Below, one piece after another: positions 47,201 to 55,561 of a DNA stretch of 64,000 nt. The translations under genes were made by a program, and so were the position numbers. The notes under the pieces are model-generated. The model searched no databases. It worked only from the letters and a program-made list of their open reading frames with translations, and had not been told where the DNA came from. Each line of letters starts with the position of its first letter. The first letter of the stretch is position 1. The stretch lies in contig CAVTES010000006.1 in NCBI GenBank assembly GCA_963733885.1, positions 1-64,000 on the forward strand, written 5' to 3'. This stretch comes from JACVRW01 sp963733885. GTDB lineage: Bacteria > Actinomycetota > Thermoleophilia > Solirubrobacterales > Thermoleophilaceae.

Positions 47201-49803
47201 GGCCGCCGACCGCCTCCTTCTCGGTATCGAACACCACACCGGCCCGAGGCCAGCTCGTCGGCTTCACCGCGACAGCCACGGACCCCGATGGCGACGCCCT
47301 CTCCTACGCCTGGAACTTCGGAGACGGCACGACCGGCAGCGGCGCGAACGCGACGCACGCCTACCCCGCCACCACAACCCTCGGCGCAAAGACCGTGACC
47401 CTGACGGTCACCGACTCCGCCAACGGGACGACCGTCGCCACCAAGGAGATGACCGTTCGCAACGCGCTACCGACGGCGAGCTTCACGATCTCCGACGACA
47501 CACCGGTCCGAGGCCAGACGATCAGCTTCGACGCCACGGCGACGGATCCCGACGGGAGCATCAGCTCCTACCAATGGAACTTCGGAGACGGCACCACAGC
47601 CAACGGCCAGAACGTCACCCACGCCTACGCAGCCGCCACGGCGCTCGGCGCCAAGACCGTGACCCTGACTATCACCGACTCCGCCGGCGAGACCACCGCC
47701 GTGACCGACCAAGTCACCGTCCAGAACGCCAAACCAACGGCCAACTTCACGATCACCAACAAGACACCGGTCCGAGGCCAGACGATCAGCTTCAACGCAA
47801 CAGCGTCGGACCCCGATGGGAGTATCACCGCCTACCACTGGAACTTCGGCGACGGCACTACAGCCAACGGCCAGAATGTGTCCCACGCTTACGCCGCCGC
47901 CACGGCACTCGGCGTCAAGACCGTGACGCTGACCGTTACCGACTCCGCCGGCGAGACCGCCGCCGTGACCGACCAGGTCACCGTCCAGAACGCGAAGCCA
48001 ACCGCGAGCTTCACGATCTCCGATGACACACCGGTCCGCGGCCAGACGGTCAACTTCAGTGCCACGGCGACGGATCCCGACGGGAGCATCAGCTCCTACC
48101 ACTGGAACTTCGGCGACGGCACGACGGCCAACGGCCAGAACGTGTCCCACCCGTACTCAGCCCTCGGCACCAAGACGGTGACGCTGACCGTCACCGACTC
48201 CGCCAACGACACCACGGCCGTGACCAAACAGCTGACAGTCGAGAACCGGCCGCCGACAGCCTCCTTCTCGGTGTCGAACACCACACCCGCGCGAGGCCAG
48301 TTGGTCAGCTTCAACGCGACAGCCACGGATCCCGATGGCGACGCCCTCGCCTACGCCTGGAACTTCGGCGACGGGACGACCGGGAGCGGCGCGAACGCGA
48401 CGCACGCCTACCCCGCCAACACCACCCTCGGCGCCAAGACCGTGACCGTGACGGTCACCGACTCCGCCAACGGGACGACGGTGGCCACCAAGGAGGTGAC
48501 CGTCCAGAACGCACCGCCCAAAGCCGCCTTCTCCGTGTCGGACAGCACTCCCGACATCGGCCAGACCGTCACCTTCAACGGCTCGGCCTCGTCGGACTTC
48601 GACGGACCGATCGCCGACACCGACCACGACTGGGATCTCGACGGCAACGGGACGTTCGAGAGTACGGGCAAGACCCCAAGCCATTCCTATTCGTCGGCCG
48701 GGCCGGTGACCGTGAGGCTCCAAGTGACCGACTCACTCGGTGCGAGGGAGACGGCGACCCAGACCATCACCGTCAACAACAACGTCACTCCGACCGCCGT
48801 CGTCACCGTCTCACACGTGGACGAGCCGGGCGGCGCGCCGGGAGTGGTGGACGTCGGCGAGACCGTCACCTTCAACGGCTCAGGGTCCAATGCCGGCGAG
48901 CCCAACGACACCATCACGACGCACGAATGGGATCTGGACGGCATCGCGGGCACCGGACCCGGCGGCTTCGAGGTCAACACCGGCACGGCGGCCGCCGCCA
49001 GCCGAACTTACTCGACGCCCGGGCCGGTAATCGTGACACTCCGGGTGACCGATTCGAACGGCGGGACGCACAGCACGTCCCGGACAATCACGGTCAACAA
49101 CACCCCCCCGACCGCCGCCGTCGCGATCTCACATGTGGACTCCCAGGGAGGGACACCGGGCGTGGCGGACGTCGGCGAGACCGTCAGCCTCGACGGCTCA
49201 GCCTCCAATCCCGGGGAGCCGAGCGACAGCATCAGCAGATACGAGTGGGACCTCGACAATGACGGGCTGTTTGACGACGCCGCCGGGCCGGTCGCATTCG
49301 CCACCTTCGCGACGGCCGGCTTCCACAACCTGAGCCTGCGCGTGACCGACTCTAGGGGGGCGAGCTCCACCGTCACGAGCGGGGTGACCGTGCGCGCCCT
49401 GCCGCCGCCGCCACCGCCTCCGCCGCCCCCGCCGCCTACGCCGCCGGAGGTCCTCAACAGCGTTGTGATCAGGATCAAGGGCACCGTGCTGGGCAATTTC
49501 ACGAAGGTGAATCGGCTGCTCGTCCGGGCGCCCCAAGGCGCGAACGTGCTGGTTCGCTGTCGTGGCAAGTCCTGCCCGAAGAGGGCGTCCCAGGCGTCAC
49601 AGCTGTCCATGGGACGGCAGCTGCGCTTCAAGCACCTCGAGCGCAGGATGCGTCCGGGCACGCGGATCACCGTGCAGGTCACCAAGCCGGGTTTCGTCGG
49701 CAGGGTGACGACGTTCAGCATCCGCAAGGGAGCGGCGCCCAAGCGCGCGGATCTCTGCTTGCCACCCGGCGCGAAGACTGCCACCTCCTGTCCCGGGTGG
49801 TGA
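44218..49803 (+). CDS. Secreted protein with 19 PKD domains
   Basis: 1861 residues from ATG 44218. A basic start and hydrophobic core (LLLTLVALPALAFLTAQIVL) form a signal peptide. Nineteen PKD repeats of about 88 residues follow, each with a WNFGDGTT-type core; the first 16 are nearly alike, the last three diverge. A Pro-rich linker (about residue 1735) precedes a C-terminal domain with VRCRGKSCP, a Cys-containing beta module also common in Solirubrobacterales secreted proteins. Likely a long extracellular adhesin or stalk. It is intact despite the repeats. Confidence 0.88.
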   Translation: MHRRPRPPRRLLLTLVALPALAFLTAQIVLAAPPTAGFTISDTTPVRGQTVDFDAAVTDSDGDTVSSYEWNFGDGTTASGENVTHAYSGLGAKTVTLTVTDSANETTVVTDQVTVENAPPSASFSVSDNTPARGQLIGFNATATDPDGDALSYAWDFGDGTTGSGENVTHAYPANTSLGAKTVTLTVTDSASGTTVVTDQVTVQNAPPTASFTISDDTPARGQTIAFNATATDPDGGTLSYAWNFGDGTTANGQNVTHAYPAATALGAKTVTLTVTDSASGTTVVTDQVTVQNAPPTASFTISDDTPARGQTIGFNATAADFDGTIASYQWNFGDGTTANGENVTHAYPANTSLGSKTVTLTVTDSANETTVVSDKVTVQNAKPTASFTISDTTPVRGQTIGFNATGTDSDGNISSYRWDFGDGTTATGQNVTHAYTAATSLGTKTVTLTVTDSANETTVVTGQVTLQNAPPTASFTISDSTPARGQTVSFNATATDFDGTIASYQWNFGDGTTATGQNVTHAYPAATALGAKTVTLTVTDSASQTTAVTDQLTVQNAPPTASFTISDDTPTRGQSIGFNATAADFDGTIASYQWNFGDGTTATGQNVTHAYPAATALGAKTVTLTVTDSANETTAVTDQVTVQNAPPTASFTISDTTPARGQSIAFNATATDFDGTIASYQWNFGDGSTATGQNVTHAYPANTSLGAKTVTLTVTDSANATTAVTDQVTVQNAAPTASFTISDDTPARGQSIAFNATATDFDGTIATYQWNFGDGTTATGQNVTHAYAANTALGTKTVTLTVTDSANDTTAVTKQLTVENRPPTASFSVSNTTPARGQLVGFNATATDPDGDALSYAWNFGDGATASGRDVAYAYPANTTLGAKTVTLTVTDSASGTTVATKEVTVRNALPTASFTISDDTPVRAQTISFDATATDFDGSISSYHWNFGDGTTVNGRNVSHAYSGLGTKTVTLTVTDSAGETTVVTDQLTVENRPPTASFSVSNTTPARGQLVGFTATATDPDGDALSYAWNFGDGTTGSGANATHAYPATTTLGAKTVTLTVTDSANGTTVATKEMTVRNALPTASFTISDDTPVRGQTISFDATATDPDGSISSYQWNFGDGTTANGQNVTHAYAAATALGAKTVTLTITDSAGETTAVTDQVTVQNAKPTANFTITNKTPVRGQTISFNATASDPDGSITAYHWNFGDGTTANGQNVSHAYAAATALGVKTVTLTVTDSAGETAAVTDQVTVQNAKPTASFTISDDTPVRGQTVNFSATATDPDGSISSYHWNFGDGTTANGQNVSHPYSALGTKTVTLTVTDSANDTTAVTKQLTVENRPPTASFSVSNTTPARGQLVSFNATATDPDGDALAYAWNFGDGTTGSGANATHAYPANTTLGAKTVTVTVTDSANGTTVATKEVTVQNAPPKAAFSVSDSTPDIGQTVTFNGSASSDFDGPIADTDHDWDLDGNGTFESTGKTPSHSYSSAGPVTVRLQVTDSLGARETATQTITVNNNVTPTAVVTVSHVDEPGGAPGVVDVGETVTFNGSGSNAGEPNDTITTHEWDLDGIAGTGPGGFEVNTGTAAAASRTYSTPGPVIVTLRVTDSNGGTHSTSRTITVNNTPPTAAVAISHVDSQGGTPGVADVGETVSLDGSASNPGEPSDSISRYEWDLDNDGLFDDAAGPVAFATFATAGFHNLSLRVTDSRGASSTVTSGVTVRALPPPPPPPPPPPPTPPEVLNSVVIRIKGTVLGNFTKVNRLLVRAPQGANVLVRCRGKSCPKRASQASQLSMGRQLRFKHLERRMRPGTRITVQVTKPGFVGRVTTFSIRKGAAPKRADLCLPPGAKTATSCPGW
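44326..48510 (+). repeat. Tandem 261-267 bp PKD-coding repeats
   Basis: Sixteen DNA units of about 264 bases each encode one PKD domain. Neighbouring units share long identical runs, e.g. around TGGAACTTCGGCGACGGCAC and ACCGTCACCGACTCCGCCA. Units alternate between two types (ASFTISDDTP and ASFSVSNTTP), showing block duplications of more than one unit. Confidence 0.9.
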
Positions 49804-49843
49804 GGCAAGCTCCGGGCGGGGCGCGGGTAGCATCCGCCGCCGG

Positions 49844-50398
49844 GTGAAGATCTACACGCGCAAGGGCGACGACGGCACCACCGGCCTCTGGTACGGCGGT
49901 CGCGTTCCCAAGTACGCCGGCCGGCCCGAGGCCTACGGCTCGGTCGACGAGGCCGCCTCCGCCCTCGGGCTCGCCCGGAGTGCCGCGGACCGCGGCGGCG
50001 AGCTGCACGCCGACATCCTCAGGGTGCAGAACGAGCTGTTCGTCGCGGGCGCCGAGCTGGCCACGGCGCCGGAGGCCGCGGGCCGGCTCGAGGAGGGCGT
50101 CTCGAAGGTCACTGCGGACATGGTCGAGCGGCTCGAGGCCGACATCGACCGCTACATGGACCGCGTGGACCTGCCGCCCAAGTTCACCATCCCCGGCGGG
50201 ACCGAGCTGTCGGCGCGGCTCGACGTTGCCCGGGCCGCTGTGAGGCGCGCCGAACGCCGGGTAGCAGCACTGAACGACGATGGCGACCTGGCGGACGACA
50301 CCGTGCTGACCTATCTGAACCGGCTCTCCGACGCGCTCTTCGCGATGGCGCGCTTCGCCGACGAGCCCGAGCCTGAGCTGTTCGAGGGGAGAGGATGA
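49844..50398 (+). CDS. Cob(I)alamin adenosyltransferase, PduO type
   Basis: 184 residues from GTG 49844. Signatures: KIYTRKGDDGTTGLWYGGRV (ATP site), YGSVDEAASALGLARS, FTIPGGTELSARLDVARAAV and RRAERRVAALND. It makes adenosylcobalamin from cob(I)alamin and ATP. The gene overlaps the next OsmC gene by four bases. Confidence 0.93.
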   Translation: MKIYTRKGDDGTTGLWYGGRVPKYAGRPEAYGSVDEAASALGLARSAADRGGELHADILRVQNELFVAGAELATAPEAAGRLEEGVSKVTADMVERLEADIDRYMDRVDLPPKFTIPGGTELSARLDVARAAVRRAERRVAALNDDGDLADDTVLTYLNRLSDALFAMARFADEPEPELFEGRG

Positions 50399-50790
50399 GA
50401 GCGACTTCGCGCCGCGTGGACGAACGGCTCGAGCAGGATGTCGAGGTCCGCAAGCACCACCTCACGGCGGACGAGCCGAAGGATCACGGAGGCCGCGACA
50501 GCGGACCGAGCCCGCAGGAGCTGCTCGCGGCCAGCCTGGCCTCATGCACCGCCATCACGATTGAGATGTACGCCCAGCGGAAGGGCTGGGACGTCGGCGA
50601 GATCACGGTGGACGTGGACTACGAGCCGGCCCAGCGCGGCTCGCCGACCCGCTTCAAGATGAACGTCGAGTTCCCCAAGGAGCTGCCCGAGGAACAGCGT
50701 GAGCGGCTCATGCAGATCGGCGCGAAGTGCCCCGTGCACCGCGCGCTCGAGGGCGAGGTCATGTTCGAGGAGACCGTGCAGCTCCGATAG
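50395..50790 (+). CDS. OsmC-family protein
   Basis: 131 residues. HHLTADEPKDHGGRDSGPSP, ELLAASLASCTAITIEMYAQ (first Cys) and QIGAKCPVHRALEG (second Cys) are the OsmC/YhfA pattern. A thiol-dependent peroxidase role is known for relatives. Complete and in frame, coupled to the adenosyltransferase gene. Confidence 0.9.
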   Translation: MRATSRRVDERLEQDVEVRKHHLTADEPKDHGGRDSGPSPQELLAASLASCTAITIEMYAQRKGWDVGEITVDVDYEPAQRGSPTRFKMNVEFPKELPEEQRERLMQIGAKCPVHRALEGEVMFEETVQLR

Positions 50791-51537
50791 GGGGGTGGCC
50801 CGGCGCTCCCACATCTGGAGCTCCCCGAACGCCCGGTAGCCCAGCCGCTCGTAGACCGGGCGGCCCAGACTCGTGGCCACCAGCGTGCTCGTGTCGAGAT
50901 CGCGTTCGGCGGCGTCGGAGAGCGCGTGGGCCAGCAGCTTGCCGGCGATGCCTCGGCCGCGCGCCTCCGGCACCACCGCCACCATCTCCACGTCGGCGTT
51001 CCCGTCGTGGTCGACGACGACCAGGCAGCCCGCCGGGCGGCCGTCGACGCGCGCCACGTAGGTGGCCAACGCGTCGCGCGGCAGCCCGGCCAGCGCGCGC
51101 GTGAAGGAGTCCGTACCGAACGCGTAGGAGCGATCGTTGAGCGGGCCGACATCGGCGGGGTCGCCCTCGGCGGTCCAGTCGTCGAGCGCGTCGGGCGGCG
51201 GGCGCTCGATCCGGCTCAGCTCCATGGCCATCACCGCGGGCGAGGCGTCGATCGCGTGCCCGGCGCCCTCGAGCACCTCGCGGGCCTGCTCGTCGTGGGG
51301 CGGCACCCACACCGTCCAGGCGGCGCCGATCTCCGCGTAGGTCGCGGCAATCTCGTCGTAGGCGCCGGCGAGCGCTGTCGCGTCGTCGTAGATGACCGAG
51401 TTCACCACGGCCCGCTCGGGGACGGCCGGCACCACCGTGGCCGTGGCGCCGTCACGGTCGATGATCCGGGCGCCGGGCGACGCGCCCGCTACCAGGCGAT
51501 GCCACTGCCGCATTCCGCCGAGGAGCACGTCCCACAT
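50542..51537 (-). CDS. GNAT-family acetyltransferase
   Basis: GNAT core at about residues 120-245: SYAFGTDSFTRALAGLPRDA, VEMVAVVPEARGRGIAGKLL (acetyl-CoA loop) and PVYERLGYRAFGELQMWERR. The N-terminal 110 residues form a second, weaker GNAT-like half. The family normally ends soon after MWERR (about 50800), but this frame stays open 249 bases further, antisense to the OsmC gene; a missed frame break near 50790 is likely. ATG 51537 lies two bases after the pncA-like stop. Confidence 0.8.
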   Translation of the reverse strand: MWDVLLGGMRQWHRLVAGASPGARIIDRDGATATVVPAVPERAVVNSVIYDDATALAGAYDEIAATYAEIGAAWTVWVPPHDEQAREVLEGAGHAIDASPAVMAMELSRIERPPPDALDDWTAEGDPADVGPLNDRSYAFGTDSFTRALAGLPRDALATYVARVDGRPAGCLVVVDHDGNADVEMVAVVPEARGRGIAGKLLAHALSDAAERDLDTSTLVATSLGRPVYERLGYRAFGELQMWERRATPLSELHGLLEHDLALERAVHGALRADLHEPLTLFLGQLLGELDVHLEAGRRAALGRLVVHVHRDLADVPALPLGVHLNRDGGA

Positions 51538-51539
51538 GC

Positions 51540-52079
51540 TCAGGCGAGGGTGGCGCCGGCCGCCCGCAGCTCCTCGAGCGCACGGTCTGAGTCCCCCGGC
51601 TCGACGTCGATCCCGCGGATGCCCCCGCGGTCGATCGTCACGCGGAAGCCCCGGGTCAGCGCATCCGCGGCGGTGTGTCTGACGCAGTAGTCAGTGGCCA
51701 GACCGACCACGGTCACCTCGTCGATCTCGTGCTCGCGGAGGACCGACTCGAGGTCCGTCTCCTCGAACCCGGAGTAGCCCTCCAGGTGGGGCTCGTAGCC
51801 GGCGTTCACGACCACGTCCACCGCCTCGGGCGGGAGAGAGGGATGCAGCTCGGCGCCCCACGACCCCTGCACGCAGTGCGGTGGCCAGGGCCCGCCCTGC
51901 TCCTTGAACGATCCGTGGTCGGCCGGATGCCAGTCGCGCGTGGCCACCACGAGGCCGAAGTCGCCGGAGGCAAGCAGCTCGTTCACGCGGCCGGCGATGG
52001 CGTCGCCGTCCGGCACGGCCAGCGCGCCGCCGGCCGTGAAGTCGTTCTGGAAGTCGATGATCAGGAGGGCACGCCCCAC
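51540..52079 (-). CDS. Isochorismatase-fold nicotinamidase-like protein
   Basis: 179 residues. LLIIDFQNDF (catalytic Asp9), TRDWHPADHGSF (metal site), GYSGFEETDL and VVGLATDYCVRHTA (nucleophile Cys132) match PncA-type nicotinamidases. The third catalytic residue, usually Lys in a K-G motif before YSGF, appears as Ala (VVNAGYEPHLEGYSGFE). This could mean altered activity. Nicotinamide salvage is the default assignment. Confidence 0.85.
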   Translation of the reverse strand: MGRALLIIDFQNDFTAGGALAVPDGDAIAGRVNELLASGDFGLVVATRDWHPADHGSFKEQGGPWPPHCVQGSWGAELHPSLPPEAVDVVVNAGYEPHLEGYSGFEETDLESVLREHEIDEVTVVGLATDYCVRHTAADALTRGFRVTIDRGGIRGIDVEPGDSDRALEELRAAGATLA

Positions 52080-52096
52080 GTCTCGATAATAGGCCC

Positions 52097-52636
52097 GTGA
52101 GGGAGTACCTACTCACCCACGAGGAGGCGGCCGCGATGGACGCCCCCGGCACCAAGGACGCGGCGGTGCTGGTGCCGCTGCACGGCGACCCGCTCACCGC
52201 CGTGTTCACCGAGCGGCGCGCCGACCTGCGTCGCCACGCCGGCGAGATCTCGTTCCCCGGCGGCCGCCAGGACGAGCCCGACGAGGACCTGCGCATGACT
52301 GCGCTGCGGGAGGCCGAGGAGGAGATCGGCCTGCCGGCCGCCGAGGTCGAGCTGGTGGGAGCGCTGCCGCCGGTCGGGACGTTCGTGACCGGCTACCGCA
52401 TCTACCCATTCGTCGGCCGGGTCGAGCACCGGGCGTGGACTCCGCAAGAGGCGGAGGTCGCACAGATCCTCGAGTTCTCCCTGCCCGACCTCGTGGCCGG
52501 GCACGAGATGAAGCGGCTCATTCGCAAGGGGGTGCCGATCAAGACACCCACCTACACGGTCGACGGACACCTCATCTGGGGCGCGACCGGACGGATCGTG
52601 CAGTCCCTGCTGGAGCGCTTGGCGCCTTTGATCTAG
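52097..52636 (+). CDS. NUDIX hydrolase, CoA-pyrophosphatase type
   Basis: 179 residues from GTG 52097. The motif LRRHAGEISFPGGRQDEPDE (CoA-specific signature) runs into the NUDIX box (ALREAEEEIGL). It would hydrolyse CoA or derivatives to phosphopantetheine and 3',5'-ADP. Divergent from the nicotinamidase-like gene with only 17 bases between the starts. Confidence 0.92.
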   Translation: MREYLLTHEEAAAMDAPGTKDAAVLVPLHGDPLTAVFTERRADLRRHAGEISFPGGRQDEPDEDLRMTALREAEEEIGLPAAEVELVGALPPVGTFVTGYRIYPFVGRVEHRAWTPQEAEVAQILEFSLPDLVAGHEMKRLIRKGVPIKTPTYTVDGHLIWGATGRIVQSLLERLAPLI

Positions 52637-52687
52637 GCGACAGGATGTCGCCCTTCCGATCAGGACGCGGGCAGGATGCCCGCGGAG

Positions 52688-53530
52688 CTACACATCCTTC
52701 TCGATCGGCACGTTGACGAGGTTGCCCCACTCGGTCCACGAGCCGTCGTAGTTCTTGACGTCGTCGTTGCCGAGCAGCTCGTGCAGCACGAACCAGGTGT
52801 GCGCCGAACGCTCGCCGATGCGGCAGTAGGCGATGATCGGGTTGCCGTCGATCACGCCCTTCGAGGTGTACAGCTCGCGCAGCTCGTCGGCCGACTTGAA
52901 GGTCCCGTCCTCCCGCACCGCCTGGGCCCAGGGCACCGAGGCGGCGCCGGGGATATGCCCGGCGCGCTGGGCGCCCTCCTGCTCGTAGCCGGCCATCGCG
53001 ATCAGCTCGCCCGAGTACTCCTGCGGCGAGCGCACGTCCACGAGGCGCTTGCGTTGGTCGAGCGCCGCGAGCACCTCGTCGCGCTTGGCCCGGATGGCGG
53101 CGTCACCCTCCTGCGCGGTGAACTGCTGGGGCTCGAACGAGGGCACGTTGGTGCTGGTAGGCCGGCCCTCCGAGATCCACTTCTCGCGCGGGCCGTTCAT
53201 CAGCCTGACGTTCTCGTGGCCGTAGTAGCGGAGGTACCAGTAGGTGTACGCCGCGAACCAGTTGTTGCGATCGCCGTAGAGCACGATCGTGTGGTCGTTT
53301 GACACGCCGCGGCCGCCGAACAGCTCGCCGAACTCCTGGGGGCCCAGGAAGTCGCGCTTGACCTGGTCCTGAAGGTCCTTCTTCCAGTCGAAGCCGATCG
53401 CGCCGGGGATGTGCGCCTCGGCGTAGAGGGCCGGGTTCTCGTCGACCTCGACGATGCGGACCGAGTCGTCGTTCAGATGGTCCTCCACCCACTGCGTCTC
53501 AACCAGGACGTCCTTCGCGTAGTCGGCCAC
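52688..53530 (-). CDS. Thiosulfate sulfurtransferase (rhodanese)
   Basis: 280 residues with two rhodanese domains. The N-terminal one (IVEVDENPALYAEAHIPGAI, VLYGDRNNWFAAYTYWYLRY) is inactive; the C-terminal one carries Cys236 in AYCRIGERSAHT. CysA-type, cytosolic, no signal peptide. Transfers sulfane sulfur to cyanide or another acceptor. Confidence 0.93.
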   Translation of the reverse strand: MADYAKDVLVETQWVEDHLNDDSVRIVEVDENPALYAEAHIPGAIGFDWKKDLQDQVKRDFLGPQEFGELFGGRGVSNDHTIVLYGDRNNWFAAYTYWYLRYYGHENVRLMNGPREKWISEGRPTSTNVPSFEPQQFTAQEGDAAIRAKRDEVLAALDQRKRLVDVRSPQEYSGELIAMAGYEQEGAQRAGHIPGAASVPWAQAVREDGTFKSADELRELYTSKGVIDGNPIIAYCRIGERSAHTWFVLHELLGNDDVKNYDGSWTEWGNLVNVPIEKDV

Positions 53531-53560
53531 GGGAGCTCCTCTTGCTTCGGGGGAAAGTCT

Positions 53561-54076
53561 TCAAACGCGCTCGGGATTGCCCGCATTTCTATCAGGCAGC
53601 AGCAGGCGCTCGACCGCGCCTGTCATCGCCGCCAGCCAGGCCCGCGGGTCGCCCGGGTCCGCCTCCACGATCTCCGCCGGGATGCTCCAGGTGGCGGACG
53701 CCTCGCGGACCGCGGCCGCGCCGCTCGCCAGCAGGGTCGGTTCCACACTGCCGCTCGCCTCGTAGACCACGGCGCGCACCGGCGTGTCGACGAGACGCTC
53801 GAGCAGGGTGCGGAGGCGCGGGCCGTGCAGGCCGGCCGCCGCACCTCCTCCGGCGCTCCCCATCAGCCAGCAGGCCACGCTCACGCCGTGAAGCTGGGCC
53901 ATCAGGGTGCCGAGCCGGTCCGGATCGGCCACGACGGCCTCCGCCCCGGCGGCTTCGATCTCGGCCAGGCGCTCGGGGTCGCGCGTGGTACCGCGCACGG
54001 CGTGGCCGGCGGCGGACAGCTCCCGCGCGAGCGCCCTGCCGCGGCAGCCGCAGCCCACGATCAGGACACGCGCCAC
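53561..54076 (-). CDS. NAD(P)-binding Rossmann protein
   Basis: 171 residues from GTG 54076. VLIVGCGCRGRALARELSAA is a dinucleotide-binding loop with an unusual GCGCRG; GTTRDPERLAEIEAAGAEAV follows the epimerase pattern. It lacks the usual YxxxK catalytic pair, so it is probably an atypical SDR or a regulator. It starts directly after the stop of the upstream membrane protein gene. Confidence 0.8.
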   Translation of the reverse strand: MARVLIVGCGCRGRALARELSAAGHAVRGTTRDPERLAEIEAAGAEAVVADPDRLGTLMAQLHGVSVACWLMGSAGGGAAAGLHGPRLRTLLERLVDTPVRAVVYEASGSVEPTLLASGAAAVREASATWSIPAEIVEADPGDPRAWLAAMTGAVERLLLPDRNAGNPERV

Positions 54077-54373
54077 TCAGTCGCCGCGCGCCCGCCGGCG
54101 CAGCTCCTCGCGCCAGCGCTCGTCCTCCGCCACCTGGGCGCGGATGTCGGCCTCCGTCCGCTCGGCCCGGCCGCTGGCCCGGCGCCGCGCGTTCTGCGCC
54201 TCGAGCATCTGGTCCACGTCGTCCAACTCGAGCTCGGCCTCCACCTCCGGGGACCGGGTGGGACGCCAGTCGACCTGCTCGGCGCCCGACCCGGGGTACC
54301 ACCTGCCAAGCGCCAGGAACACCGCGAACGCGAACACGAAGCCGAACAGGACGAAGACAGCGAACTCGTCCAC
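54077..54373 (-). CDS. Single-pass membrane protein
   Basis: 98 residues from GTG 54373. One N-terminal membrane helix (EFAVFVLFGFVFAFAVFLAL), then an acidic and Arg-rich cytoplasmic region (VEAELELDDVDQMLEAQNAR) that is probably a long helix. Function unknown. It shares a junction with the Rossmann protein gene and is divergent from the beta-oxidation operon, 27 bases apart. Confidence 0.75.
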   Translation of the reverse strand: MDEFAVFVLFGFVFAFAVFLALGRWYPGSGAEQVDWRPTRSPEVEAELELDDVDQMLEAQNARRRASGRAERTEADIRAQVAEDERWREELRRRARGD

Positions 54374-54400
54374 GGGGCCGAGTGTACGCTCCGCGGGCAC

Positions 54401-55561
54401 ATGATCGACTTCGAACTCACCGACGAGCAGCGGCTGATACGCGAGACCGCGCGCGACTTCACCGACCGCGAGATCGTCCCGCGCGCCCGCGACAACGATC
54501 GCAACGAGCACTTCGATACCGAGCTCGTCCAGAAGATCGCCGACATGGGGTTCTTGGGGGCGATCGTGCCGGAGCAGTACGGCGGGCGCGACGTGGACTA
54601 CCGCACCTACGCCCTGATCGTCGAGGAGATCGGACGCGGCTGCTCGGCGATGCGCACCGTGGTGTCCGTGGTGACCTCGCTCGTCTGCTCCTCGATCGTC
54701 CGATGGGGCACGGAGGAGCAGAAGCAGGAGTGGCTGCCGCAGCTGTGCACCGGCGAGGCGCTCGGCTGCTTCGGCCTGACCGAGCCCGACACCGGCTCGG
54801 ACGCCTCCAACCTGAAGACGCGCGCCGAGAAGGTGAACGGCGGCTGGCGCATCACCGGCGGCAAGATGTGGATCTCGTTGGGGAACTACGCGAAGCTCGC
54901 GCTGGTCTTCGCGCAGACGGACCCAGAGAAGAAGCACCGCGGTATCGCGTGCTTCCTGGTCCCCACCGACGCCGAGGGCTTCTCGACCCAGGAGATCCAC
55001 CACAAGCTCGGCCTGCGCGGGTCGGACACGGCGGAGCTGTCGCTCGACGGCGTCGAGGTGCCCGACTCGGCGCGCATGGGCGAGGTCGGCGACGGCTTCA
55101 AGATCGCGATGAGCGCGCTCGACTCGGGTCGCTACAGCGTGGCCGCCGGCTGCGTCGGCATCTGCCAGGGATGCCTGGATGCATCTGTCGCGTACTCGAA
55201 GGAGCGCACGCAGTTCGACCGCCCGATCGCCTCCTTCCAGCTGGTGCAGGAGATGCTCGCCGACATGGTGGTGGAGACCGAGGCCGCTCGCGGGCTCGTC
55301 TGGCGCGCCGGATGGCTGAAGGATGAGGGCAAGCCGAACACCACGGAGACCTCGGTCGCCAAGCTCTACGCGACAGAGGCCGCTGTCAAGTGCGCCAACT
55401 CAGCGATCCAGGTGCACGGCGGCTCTGGCTACGTGGACGACTATCCCGTCGAGCGCTACCTGCGCGACGCGCGCGTGACCACGCTCTACGAGGGCACCTC
55501 GCAGATCCAGAAGCTGATCATCGGGCGCGCCGTGACCGGCGTGAACGCGCTCGTGCCGTGA
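54401..55561 (+). CDS. Acyl-CoA dehydrogenase
   Basis: 386 residues from ATG 54401. FAD-dependent first step of beta-oxidation. Seen: DFELTDEQRLIRETARDFTD, CFGLTEPDTGSDASNLKTRA, GGKMWISLGNYAKLALVFAQ, GSDTAELSLDGVEVP, the catalytic-base region (GSGYVDDYPVERYLRDAR, LYEGTSQIQKLIIGRAV). Intact. GTGA overlap with the enoyl-CoA hydratase gene. Confidence 0.95.
   Translation: MIDFELTDEQRLIRETARDFTDREIVPRARDNDRNEHFDTELVQKIADMGFLGAIVPEQYGGRDVDYRTYALIVEEIGRGCSAMRTVVSVVTSLVCSSIVRWGTEEQKQEWLPQLCTGEALGCFGLTEPDTGSDASNLKTRAEKVNGGWRITGGKMWISLGNYAKLALVFAQTDPEKKHRGIACFLVPTDAEGFSTQEIHHKLGLRGSDTAELSLDGVEVPDSARMGEVGDGFKIAMSALDSGRYSVAAGCVGICQGCLDASVAYSKERTQFDRPIASFQLVQEMLADMVVETEAARGLVWRAGWLKDEGKPNTTETSVAKLYATEAAVKCANSAIQVHGGSGYVDDYPVERYLRDARVTTLYEGTSQIQKLIIGRAVTGVNALVP

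Noticed and set aside
44943..48026. About 1000-codon alternative frame across the PKD repeats, and several minus-strand frames in the same stretch
   Set aside because: They are shifted or antisense readings of the repeated PKD DNA, open only because the repeat unit is a multiple of three bases.
49844..50398. Cobalamin riboswitch upstream of the adenosyltransferase gene
   Set aside because: Only about 40 bases separate it from the PKD gene stop, too short for the riboswitch, and no B12-box-like sequence was found.
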